A DNA stretch of 53,737 nt, taken from the NCBI GenBank assembly GCA_902802575.1, contig CADCMN010000010.1:1-53737 (forward strand), read 5' to 3'. Positions within the stretch are counted from its first letter, which is position 1. The number at the start of each line of letters is the position of its first letter. The notes below the pieces were generated by a model. That model was not told where the DNA came from and did not search any database. It saw only the letters and a program-made list of their open reading frames with translations. The position numbers and the translations under genes were made by a program. Source of the DNA: an uncultured Eubacteriales bacterium. Lineage in GTDB: Bacteria > Bacillota > Clostridia > Christensenellales > CAG-138. Shown here piece by piece: positions 16,338-23,816 of this stretch.

Positions 16338-18122
16338 TTACTTCAACGTAAGCGTGACTATGCTGGAAGATTCATGCCCATCCGCGTTATAGACTAAGCA
16401 GTAGAACTGCCAACCATTGTTTGCATCAGAAGCCTTGACGGCGTAATAACGCTTTGTAGCCCCGTTGATTGACTCCCACTCCGCATCTTCAGAGGTCCTG
16501 ACAAACCACTGGTAGCGGAGATTCGGGCCGCTGGCCAGAACAACAAACGAAGCTTTGGCGCCGGACTTCACAGCCATATCCTTGGGGTTGGTCTTGATGA
16601 CGATGGGCTGCGACGTCACCGTCAGCGTGGCTGTATCGGACGTCAACGGTTCGCCGTCGCTCCAGACCTTGCAGTAGAACTGGGTTCCATCCTGCGCCAG
16701 AGTGGCCGTGAAGCTGTAGTCAGCCTTGGCGGCGCCTTGGATCTCGGCCCAATCTGCCTCTGCGGAGGGGCGTTCGTACCACTGGTAGCTGAGATTCGGC
16801 CCGATAACTCTGACGGAAAGCTTCACTTTCGCGCCGCTCTTGACGGTGATGCTCTTAGGCTGGGCTTTGATGGCGGCCGGCTGGGGCGTGACTGTCAATG
16901 TGGCAATCGCAGAATCCACAAAGCCATCTGCGTTCTCCACACGGCAGTAATACTGCCTGCCGCTGTCCGACTTGGATGTCGCAAAACTGTACTTGGCATT
17001 GGTGGCTCCCGGGATCTCCGTCCAAGGGTCGGTTTCCGAGGACCGGGTGAACCACAGATACGTGAGCCCCCTGCCGCTGGCACTGACCCTGATCTTGGCC
17101 GTTGTGCCGCTCTTCACCGTGATATCCTTTGGCTGGACCCGGATAACCGGCGGCTGGAGGATCACCGTCAAAGTGGCGATATCCGTGTATATCGCCCCTC
17201 CCTCAACGGCACTGACCAGGCAGCGATACTGAGAGTTCATGTTTCCCTTTGTGCCGATCACATTCAGCTCTGCCTTCGTTTCTCCGTTGACAGCCGCCCA
17301 TTCATCAGTCTCGGCCGCGAGAGTATACCACTGGTAGCGGACATTCTTCTCCTTAACCTTCACGGCAAACTTAGCTTTCACGCCGCTCTTCACCGTAACA
17401 TCCTTAGGCTGAACGGTGATAGTGGGCAAAGGATCATTGTTGACCGTCACGGTGCAAGATGCCAGCAAGGGATGATTCAATCCCTCCGGCGTGTAGGAGG
17501 CGGAGAGAGCGGCGGTACCGCCCTGCTCATTGCCGGCGGTGATGGTGCCGGTGGTCTTGTCAAAGGAAGCGATCTCGGGATCGTTGTCGGTCCAGGACCA
17601 GGTGCAGGCGTCGGTCACGTCCACGCTGATGACGTTATATAGGTTGTCTATGCAGTGATACGACGCGGTCAAGGCGCCGCTGCCGCCAAGAGGCAGTTCC
17701 AGGGCGTCCGTGGACAGGGTCAGCTGGGTGACGGTGATCTCCCATTGGTGCGTAACGTCGAATCCAAGCTCCTCATCAGTACCGTATGCCCAAATGTAAG
17801 CATGGCCCACACTGCGAGCGGTCACGACGTGGTTTTCGTCCACGGTTACAACGGTCTCATCATCGGAACCCCACACAGCACCCGTCAGCGTCGTTTCGAG
17901 ATGCGTCGTATCGCCAACAGCCAAAATGAAGGAGCCTATGTCCCAGTATTGACCATCCTTGGTCCCCGGGGCTTTGGGCTCGCCTTCCGCATCATTGACG
18001 ATCTCATCAACGGATTCCGGCTGATCGGAAACCTCTTCGCCCTCTGCCTTGGTCATCTTGGGCAGTGAGACCATGCCGAAAACCATGATCAGCGCCAGAA
18101 ACCATGCCAGAATACGTTTCAT
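16338..18122 (-). CDS. secreted multi-Ig-like repeat protein
   Basis: A 594-residue exported protein. A Sec signal peptide (KRILAWFLALIMVFGMVSL) is followed by two BIG_2-like bacterial Ig domains (about residues 60-130 and 135-230) and four tandem Ig-like repeats of about 90 residues. Each repeat opens I.xQPKDxTVKSGxKAK and continues YQWY...WxxIxGAT and QFYCxVxxADG. No LPXTG or membrane anchor is visible at the C-terminus, which ends right after the last repeat, so it is probably released or non-covalently bound. The ATG follows GGAGG. Such repeats usually act as stalks or adhesins; no enzymatic module is present. Confidence 0.85.
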   Translation of the reverse strand: MKRILAWFLALIMVFGMVSLPKMTKAEGEEVSDQPESVDEIVNDAEGEPKAPGTKDGQYWDIGSFILAVGDTTHLETTLTGAVWGSDDETVVTVDENHVVTARSVGHAYIWAYGTDEELGFDVTHQWEITVTQLTLSTDALELPLGGSGALTASYHCIDNLYNVISVDVTDACTWSWTDNDPEIASFDKTTGTITAGNEQGGTAALSASYTPEGLNHPLLASCTVTVNNDPLPTITVQPKDVTVKSGVKAKFAVKVKEKNVRYQWYTLAAETDEWAAVNGETKAELNVIGTKGNMNSQYRCLVSAVEGGAIYTDIATLTVILQPPVIRVQPKDITVKSGTTAKIRVSASGRGLTYLWFTRSSETDPWTEIPGATNAKYSFATSKSDSGRQYYCRVENADGFVDSAIATLTVTPQPAAIKAQPKSITVKSGAKVKLSVRVIGPNLSYQWYERPSAEADWAEIQGAAKADYSFTATLAQDGTQFYCKVWSDGEPLTSDTATLTVTSQPIVIKTNPKDMAVKSGAKASFVVLASGPNLRYQWFVRTSEDAEWESINGATKRYYAVKASDANNGWQFYCLVYNADGHESSSIVTLTLK

Positions 18123-18231
18123 TGTTTTTCCTCCATCTTATCTTTTTATATGAGTCGCTTTTTGCTGTTGTCACCAATCATATCCGGAATTCGCGGTGCA
18201 CAAAACACCACAGGCCTCTTCCACTTTTCAT

Positions 18232-18240
18232 ATTATAGCA
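18232..18240 (-). promoter_or_regulatory. extended -10 promoter for the Ig-repeat gene
   Basis: TGCTATAAT on the minus strand about 110 bases upstream of the gene start. I see no good -35, as expected for an extended -10 promoter. Confidence 0.5.
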
Positions 18241-18371
18241 TGACAGAGGATTTCCCCGCAAGAGGTTTTTCATTGGTTCCATGGCTGCCTGTGCGCGTTG
18301 AAAACGACGTTCTTTTTCGCATGCTGACAGCGAAAGATATTCCGCTTCAAAAATGGAATGGAGGTCACGAA

Positions 18372-18617
18372 ATGAAAACCAACACCTGCCCGAAATGCGG
18401 GCACACCTATCAAGGCTATCCGGCTCTGTCCCGTGTGGACAACCGGACGAAGATCTGCCCGGACTGCGGGATCCGCGAGGCAATGGAAGACGCCCGCATC
18501 GGTTCCTGGACGAGAAGGGAGATCATGACCAGGATGATAACTGTCTCTTCCCATACTCAAACTTCTGATATTGAGCTAAAGAGATTCCTGCGAGTTTTGC
18601 GACTTGCTGCATGGTGA
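18372..18617 (+). CDS. small zinc-ribbon protein, probably with a displaced C-terminus
   Basis: The ATG at 18372 follows GGAGGT at good spacing and begins MKTNTCPKCGHTYQGYPALSR, then ICPDCGIREAMEDA: two CxxC knuckles of a small zinc-ribbon protein often found on clostridial plasmids, phages and integrative elements. After about residue 45 the sequence no longer resembles the family and overlaps, antisense, the truncated XRE gene. The tail (to 81 residues) is therefore probably read-through past a deletion junction near 18525. It is a remnant of a mobile element rather than a working gene. Confidence 0.55.
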   Translation: MKTNTCPKCGHTYQGYPALSRVDNRTKICPDCGIREAMEDARIGSWTRREIMTRMITVSSHTQTSDIELKRFLRVLRLAAW

Positions 18618-18750
18618 GCCCTAAATCCAACCGGCGGGACCTAAGCAAAGTATTATATTGTTCTTGCCCGTCTATGAGAGACTGCTCTGATTCGACAACT
18701 GAGTATAGTTTCCGCCGAGATCCGTTTTCCGTTGTTTTTGCCTTTTCCAT
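18523..18750 (-). pseudogene. XRE-family HTH protein, truncated
   Basis: The gene has a sound ribosome site (GGAGG before the ATG at 18750) and a plausible promoter (TTGCTA, 17 bases, GATACT near 18780-18810 on the minus strand). It encodes 75 residues with an HTH of the Cro/C1 type: LLRSRRLDLGLTMQQVAKLAGISLAQYQKFEYGKRQLSS. It stops two residues later, whereas relatives carry another helix and tail. The break coincides with the point where the convergent zinc-ribbon gene loses family similarity, so both ends look cut by one deletion. Confidence 0.6.
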
Positions 18751-19117
18751 ATTGATCCCTCCGAAAATGCAGGCATATAGTATCTGATCTCTCTACTATT
18801 GTAGCAAGGCAAATACATATTGCTACTGCTTTTGAGAAAATGTAATCCCATACCTCAAAAATGTAACAGCGTTAATTACTGTTTCGACCTATTCCCTGGC
18901 AGAGCACTAAGACCTCCTTTTATCAGCGTCAAGCACATGGTCAAAAGAGCAAATAAATGATGTCGGAAACAATGGATAATAAGAAAAATGTAGTAAAATG
19001 TAGTAAATCTTGTTGAATCAGGGTCAATTGCGGCTCAACAGTGATGTATATTAGAGATAAATATGCGTTTTGAACAATAAGTGTTCAGTGTTTTGCGTAG
19101 TAAAAGAAACAGGAAAA
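18751..19117. other. AT-rich gene-free stretch
   Basis: This is the most AT-rich part of the window and holds no supported gene. It has short direct repeats (ATGTAGTAAA twice in tandem near 18988-19008, and AAAATGTAA variants near 18836 and 18858). Its base composition departs from both flanks, which fits a leftover of imported DNA between the truncated XRE gene and the tRNA. Confidence 0.5.
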
Positions 19118-19154
19118 CAAAAACCCCGAAAACGCAGTGTTTTCGGGGGTTTTT
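19118..19154 (-). terminator. terminator adjoining the tRNA 3'-end copy
   Basis: A 14-bp stem AAAACCCCGAAAAC/GTTTTCGGGGTTTT-type hairpin followed on the minus strand by TTTTTG. It directly follows the partial tRNA 3' end at 19152-19171, the same order as the real tRNA and its terminator. Confidence 0.7.
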
Positions 19155-19171
19155 GGCGTGCCTGACACGGT
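19152..19171 (-). repeat. 20-bp direct copy of the tRNA-Arg 3' end (att-like core)
   Basis: Identical to 19312-19331, exactly 160 bases away. It holds the 3' half of the T-stem, the 3' acceptor strand, discriminator and CCA of the tRNA, but not the T-loop or anything 5' of it. This is the extent usually duplicated when an integrase recombines at a tRNA 3' end. Confidence 0.6.
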
Positions 19172-19200
19172 ACGGAATCGTTTTGAATGGAAGCTTCGTA

Positions 19201-19285
19201 AGGAAACGATTCCGGAACGGGGCGGTGTTCCGCCCCGTATGCGAACTACGTTCGAACTGCGCTCATAAAGCGCATCAAACAAAAA
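19201..19285. repeat. dispersed intergenic repeat, copy B
   Basis: Second copy of the element at 16195-16277 (shared blocks CCGGAACGG, GGGCGG/CCGCCC inverted repeat, GTATGCGAAC, ACGTTCGAAC, AAACAAAA). It lies between the att-like core and the tRNA terminator. Confidence 0.6.
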
Positions 19286-19310
19286 GCCCCACCGCAAGGG
19301 TGGGGTTTTT
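19281..19310 (-). terminator. terminator of tRNA-Arg
   Basis: CCCCACC/GGTGGGG stem with GCAA-type loop flanked by A and T runs, immediately after the tRNA on the minus strand. Confidence 0.85.
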
Positions 19311-19313
19311 GTT

Positions 19314-19390
19314 TGGCGTGCCTGACACGGTTCGAACGTGCGGCCTTTAGAGTCGGAGTCTAACGCTCTATCCAGCTGAGCTACAGGCAC
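19314..19390 (-). tRNA. tRNA-Arg (anticodon CCG)
   Basis: A 77-nt cloverleaf read on the minus strand: acceptor GTGCCTG/CAGGCAC, D-arm GCTC...GAGC, anticodon arm TTAGA-CTCCGAC-TCTAA with anticodon CCG, 5-base variable loop, T-arm GCACG-TTCGAAC-CGTGT, discriminator G and an encoded CCA. It reads CGG arginine codons. Confidence 0.95.
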
Positions 19391-19444
19391 AAACACAGCA
19401 TGGTTATTATAGCCATGAGACGGTGGTTTGTCAATGGGGAGAAG

Positions 19445-20887
19445 CTATCTTTCTGCATCACAAAGGTCCAGGATGGAGCCCGACGCGCCGGGAGCGGTCA
19501 GGGTGCCGTCCTCATGAAGGACCAGGGCGTAGGTGCCGGCCAGAGACAGGCCGATCACGTTTTTTTCCGACCGCAGGTCGACCAGGAACCCGTCGCTCAC
19601 AGGCATCAAGGGCGCTGCCAGCAGGGTGCCGTCCACCCGCAGGCCTACCAGGAGCGTGGTGCTGCTGTCGATGGCCACCACATCGGTCCAGCCAGACAGG
19701 TCCCGACTGTCCGAAAGCAGGGTGCCGTCCTCCTTCAGACCCGTGGGCACATGGCCGGCGGCACACACGGCGCACAGCCCCTGCCAATCCTTCGCCTGGT
19801 CGGCGTGGCTGCTGAGCAGAGACCCGTTTTTTCGCACGGCGAACAGGGCCATGTCCCCCGCGCCCAAAGTGATCACGTCGGTCCAGCCGGACAGGGTGGG
19901 CAGCTCCGTGAAGCCGCAGTGTAGCACGGTCCCATCCGCCCGAAGGCCGTAGCTGTCCCAAGGGCCGCAGAAGATCTGCACCACATCGGTCCACCCATCC
20001 ACGTCGCACTGGCCCTGGCTGTTGTCGCCTGCGGCCAGCACCCGGCCGTCTTTGGTGAGGCCCAGGGTGTGGGCGTACCCAGCGTCCACAGCCGCCATGT
20101 CGGTCCATTCGCCCACGTCGCACTGGCCCTGATCGTTTTCTCCGGCGGCCCGGACCGTGCCCGCGTCGGTGATAAAGACGGCGTGGCGATGGCCTGCCGC
20201 CAATCGGCGGTTGGCCAGGGATTCATGGATGTGGTTGAGCCGAACCCGTTTTTCCCAGTCGGCGGCGGTGTATCCCTGGGCCAGCATCACCGCCAGGTCC
20301 TGGTCTGTTTCGCCGGTGAGTTCTGAGGCGATGGCCCGGGCCCGCTGCGCGGCGTCCCGATAGTCCCCCAGGGCCAAAAATCGCTCGAAAGCCAGTTGGC
20401 TGTCCCCGTCGAGCAAGGCGGCTTCCGCCAGGGCGTACCGACAGGCGTCAGCCCGATCCAGAGCGTCCTTGTACCCGGTGGCCGCCAAAAAGCCCTCTCG
20501 GGCTTCGTCGTAGCGGCCGGCCTGCTCCGCCTGTTCCGCCAAACCGTAGGTGCATTCCAGCACCCGCAGGGCGGCGTCCTCATATTCCCCCAGCTGAAGG
20601 AACTGCTCCCGGGCGGCCGTCAGATCCCCCCCCTCCAGCAGGGTCAGGGCCTTCTGGTAGGATAAAGCGTTGATCCTGTCGCCCTGATCCGCGCTGTCCG
20701 CTTGGGAGCCCAGCTTCATGGCCTGGTCCCAGTCCCCCCGTGCGGCGGCCGCGGCGGCCCGCTGCGCGTATACGTCGCTTCGGTTCCGGGTCCACCAGAG
20801 GAAGGCACACAGCCCGCCCAGTACCAGGAGCGTGGTTAGGAGCATGCCGATCCGGGGGAAATGGAGTTGGTCGAGGTTCTTTTTCAT
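19445..20887 (-). CDS. membrane-anchored TPR + RCC1-like repeat protein
   Basis: The 480-residue product has one N-terminal membrane helix (IGMLLTTLLVLGGLCAFLWW), a helical TPR-like array (about residues 40-200, with repeated A..LL..GD...A...F..L..Y.DA patterns) and an RCC1-like beta-propeller region to the end. Its units have the form GxxHTLGLTKDGRVLAAGDNSQGQCDVDGWTDVV. Bacterial RCC1 proteins are little studied and probably mediate protein binding. It is the third gene of an operon after MBOAT and DHHW genes (9-base gap), so it may organise or regulate the envelope-modifying pair. Start ATG at 20887, the first in frame. Confidence 0.8.
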   Translation of the reverse strand: MKKNLDQLHFPRIGMLLTTLLVLGGLCAFLWWTRNRSDVYAQRAAAAAARGDWDQAMKLGSQADSADQGDRINALSYQKALTLLEGGDLTAAREQFLQLGEYEDAALRVLECTYGLAEQAEQAGRYDEAREGFLAATGYKDALDRADACRYALAEAALLDGDSQLAFERFLALGDYRDAAQRARAIASELTGETDQDLAVMLAQGYTAADWEKRVRLNHIHESLANRRLAAGHRHAVFITDAGTVRAAGENDQGQCDVGEWTDMAAVDAGYAHTLGLTKDGRVLAAGDNSQGQCDVDGWTDVVQIFCGPWDSYGLRADGTVLHCGFTELPTLSGWTDVITLGAGDMALFAVRKNGSLLSSHADQAKDWQGLCAVCAAGHVPTGLKEDGTLLSDSRDLSGWTDVVAIDSSTTLLVGLRVDGTLLAAPLMPVSDGFLVDLRSEKNVIGLSLAGTYALVLHEDGTLTAPGASGSILDLCDAER

Positions 20888-20896
20888 AGGCTTTCT

Positions 20897-22354
20897 TTAC
20901 AGGAATCGGTACAGGTAGCCGATCAGGTAGTCCGTGTTCACGCCGGAGGCGGTGGAGAGAACGAAGTATACGTCGTCGATCTGGTTCTCCTGGATGTACT
21001 CCGAGATGCTCCACTTCACATGGGGGAAGTCATAGTAGGCGTCCCGCACGTCGGTGGCGTGGACCGTCTCGTAGTAAGGCGCCAGGAAGGGGATGAAGCA
21101 ACAGTCGTAGGAATCGCCGATGACCAGGCAGCTGCGGCCGCAGTCCACGCCCGTGTCGAACCGACGCCAGGGCCCCAGGGTGCCCCCCAGATAGGCGTAA
21201 TAGGATTGACCGTTGGGCACCATGAAGGGACCTTCCTTGCGGCTTCGGTCCCACTGGATCACCCAGCCTTTTACGGGGGTTTCGGGGATCAGCACTTCCA
21301 GGGTGTCCGGCATCATGGAGCTGCGCCGTTCAGGCTGGTTCCAGTAGATGCTGCCCCAGAAATGTTTATAGACGGTGAAGGAATACTCGTCGTAGGGCTT
21401 GGGATCGATGCCCAGCTGGCGCAGGAGCTCGTTGGCCACGTAGCAGGCGGCCCGAGGGGTCCAGTGATGGTCCGTCTTGAAGTAGAGGTACTCTTTGTTC
21501 AACAGATGGGGCAGCAGCACGTCCAGGGCGCTGACCATGTACACGCCGTCGTTGGCGTAGGCGTTGATCGTGGCCTCCAGGTCGCTTTCCCAGCTGATAT
21601 ATTCGCCGCTGCGTATGTAGTTGGCCACGCCGGGGAAGGGGGGCTGGGCGAAGAACATGTGCCCGTCCTCCGGCAGCACCGCCCGGTAGGCGTTCAGCAG
21701 CCGGATCATGCGCTGGACGTTCGCTTTGGGGAAGCTGTAGATCATGCGCTGCTTCCCGTTCTTTTCGGTGCAGGTCATGATGCAGTCGGATACGGTGGAG
21801 AGATCTTTTTCCGTGAGGGCGGGAGCGTTCGACGGGGCTTGCGCCGCGGAGGTCGCGGGAGCTTCCGTATCCGCCGGGACGGCGGTCTCGTCCGGCCGAT
21901 CCGGCGCGTCGGTCGGGGCGGGGGTGTCGGCGGGCGCGAGCGCCGCAGGGGCGGGGGTATGGGCGTCAGGCGCAGGCGAAGAGGGGACGGCGGTGGGAAC
22001 CGTCTCCGGCTCCGTGCCTTGGGCGAAGGATTGGACCTGCTCAAACACCTCCAGGTCAGCCGCCGCTTCGGAGGGCTGCTCCAGGGAGAAGAGGGCTGTC
22101 AGGCGGCTGGCGGCTTGAACGAGCTTGTCCCGCTCCAGCATGTTGTCGCTCAAAAAGGATTCCAGCCCGGACATAAAGCCGCCGTCCCGTACCGTTTCGG
22201 CGGACAGCTGGGGGAACCCGGCCAGCATCCGGTTTTCCGTCAGGGAAGCATGGGGGGCTTTTTCTCCGAAGAGCAGCAGCAGCGCCCCCAGCCCTCCGAA
22301 GAGGACCAGCGTGCCGTATAGAAGAAGAAAGGAAAGCTTGCGTTTCATACTCAT
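20897..22354 (-). CDS. DHHW family protein (AlgJ/AlgX-like partner of MBOAT)
   Basis: A 485-residue membrane-anchored protein. After one N-terminal helix (residues 8-30) and the SLTENRMLAGFPQLSAE opening of the family comes a Pro/Ala/Thr-rich linker (about 115-190). The catalytic domain follows with FKTDHHWT (the family signature, near residue 290) and GDSYD (near 430), the SGNH-type nucleophile block. In alginate and similar systems the AlgJ/X partner transfers acetyl groups to an exported polymer after an MBOAT protein moves them across the membrane. Its start overlaps the MBOAT stop by one base, so the two are translationally coupled. A second in-frame ATG at 22348 is also possible. Confidence 0.88.
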   Translation of the reverse strand: MSMKRKLSFLLLYGTLVLFGGLGALLLLFGEKAPHASLTENRMLAGFPQLSAETVRDGGFMSGLESFLSDNMLERDKLVQAASRLTALFSLEQPSEAAADLEVFEQVQSFAQGTEPETVPTAVPSSPAPDAHTPAPAALAPADTPAPTDAPDRPDETAVPADTEAPATSAAQAPSNAPALTEKDLSTVSDCIMTCTEKNGKQRMIYSFPKANVQRMIRLLNAYRAVLPEDGHMFFAQPPFPGVANYIRSGEYISWESDLEATINAYANDGVYMVSALDVLLPHLLNKEYLYFKTDHHWTPRAACYVANELLRQLGIDPKPYDEYSFTVYKHFWGSIYWNQPERRSSMMPDTLEVLIPETPVKGWVIQWDRSRKEGPFMVPNGQSYYAYLGGTLGPWRRFDTGVDCGRSCLVIGDSYDCCFIPFLAPYYETVHATDVRDAYYDFPHVKWSISEYIQENQIDDVYFVLSTASGVNTDYLIGYLYRFL

Positions 22355-23748
22355 CAGAACCGGAAGTAGATAAAGGGATTATAGCTTTGCTGCACCAGGA
22401 ACAGGAGGGAGACAAGCCCCACCGCCACCGCGAAGACCGTGCCCAGGCAGCCGAGGCCGGGATGCTTTTGCACCGCTTGTTTCAGCCGGGGCACGATGGG
22501 CATGGCCCCTATGCAGGCCAGGGGGAGGAACAGCGCGTATTGCCGCAGGGACGACAGAGCCCCATCGTCCATCCAGGGGAGGCCGCCGCCGAACATGGCG
22601 GACAGATGGGCGCCCAGGGCGGCCAAATCCGTATAGTAGAAGATGACCCAGCCCACCACCGCCGCCACCAGGGTGAAGAGCCATCTCAGGAATCGGGGGA
22701 TCTTCTCCCAGAGCTTTGAGAGATCCTTGTCGATGACCAGCAGCACGAACCAGTACAGGCCCCAGATGACAAAGTTCCAGGCGGCCCCGTGCCAGAGGCC
22801 TGTCAGCGCCCAGACGATCAGCAGATTCAATATCCGCCGCCCCTTGCCCCGGCGGCTGCCGCCCAGGGGGATGTACACATAGTCCCGGAAGAAGCTGCCC
22901 AGGGAGATGTGCCAGCGGCGCCAAAACGCCGTGGGGGAGTCGGACAGATAGGGATAGAGAAAGTTCTCCTTATAGGAAAAGCCCAGCACCCGGCCCAGGC
23001 CGATGGCCATGTCGGAGTAGGCGGAGAAATCAAAGTAGAGCTGCAGGGCGTAGAGGAAGCCGCCCAGCCAGGCGCCGCCCACGGACTGCGGCGCGGTCCC
23101 GGCGGGCAGGAAGGACAGCAGAAAGCTCCCGCAGGTGTTGGCCAGGATCACCTTCTTGCCCAATCCCAGCAGGAACCGCCGCATGCCGTCCGTGAAGTCC
23201 TCCATGGCGGTGGACCGCTGGTCCAGGGCCGCCGCCACATCCGAATACTGAACGATGGGCCCCGCGATGAGCTGTGGGAAGCAGCTCACATACAGCAGCA
23301 GCCGCCAGAAGCTCTTCTGAACAGGCGTTTTGCCCCGATACACATCCACGGTGTAGGTCAGGATCTGGAAGGTGTAGAAGGAGATGCCGATGGGCAGCCG
23401 GGGCGCGTTGAAGGACAGCCGGAACCCGAACAGATCCGACAGGGTGGTCAGGAAGAACCCGGCATACTTGAAATACAGCAAGCCCGCCAGGGAACCGATC
23501 ACGCCCAGGACAAGGCACAGTCGCTTTCCGGCGGCGCTGTTCGCCCTGTCCATGGCGCGGGCGATGAGATAGTTGAACAGGGTGGTGCCGATGAGCAGCA
23601 GGACCATGACCGGCTCGCCCCAGGCGTAGAAGATCAGAGAAAAGACCACCAGCACGCCGTTGCGCCAGCGCAGATCCCGGCTCAGAAAGTACAGGATGAG
23701 CAGGGCGGGCAAAAACAGCAGCAGGAATGTCAGTCCGGAAAAAACCAT
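22354..23748 (-). CDS. MBOAT family O-acyltransferase (AlgI/DltB-like)
   Basis: A 464-residue polytopic membrane enzyme. The AlgI-type N-terminus (MVFSGLTFLLLFLPALLILYF), the DFSAYSDMAIGLGRVLGF block, FWRRWHISLGSFFRDYVYIPLGG and the catalytic-His segment LTGLWHGAAWNFVIWG (about residue 320) are all present. It is expected to pass acyl groups from a cytoplasmic donor to the DHHW partner outside. The frame continues upstream to 23787, but the ATG at 23748 has GAGG at fit distance and matches the family start. The acceptor polymer is unknown. A promoter lies 30 bases upstream. Confidence 0.93.
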   Translation of the reverse strand: MVFSGLTFLLLFLPALLILYFLSRDLRWRNGVLVVFSLIFYAWGEPVMVLLLIGTTLFNYLIARAMDRANSAAGKRLCLVLGVIGSLAGLLYFKYAGFFLTTLSDLFGFRLSFNAPRLPIGISFYTFQILTYTVDVYRGKTPVQKSFWRLLLYVSCFPQLIAGPIVQYSDVAAALDQRSTAMEDFTDGMRRFLLGLGKKVILANTCGSFLLSFLPAGTAPQSVGGAWLGGFLYALQLYFDFSAYSDMAIGLGRVLGFSYKENFLYPYLSDSPTAFWRRWHISLGSFFRDYVYIPLGGSRRGKGRRILNLLIVWALTGLWHGAAWNFVIWGLYWFVLLVIDKDLSKLWEKIPRFLRWLFTLVAAVVGWVIFYYTDLAALGAHLSAMFGGGLPWMDDGALSSLRQYALFLPLACIGAMPIVPRLKQAVQKHPGLGCLGTVFAVAVGLVSLLFLVQQSYNPFIYFRF

Positions 23749-23777
23749 GCAGGAAAGCCTCGGCAAAATGATAGTAC

Positions 23778-23806
23778 AGTATACCACCCTTTGCGGATTA
23801 CGTCAA
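23778..23806 (-). promoter_or_regulatory. promoter of the MBOAT-DHHW-RCC1 operon
   Basis: Minus strand TTGACG (23801-23806), 17-base spacer, TATACT (23778-23783). Confidence 0.75.
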
Positions 23807-23816
23807 ATATTGCGTC

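Noticed and set aside
19085..19396. 103-codon minus-strand ORF across the tRNA
   Set aside because: It is a translation of the tRNA-Arg gene, its terminator and the repeat; the cloverleaf explains the sequence.
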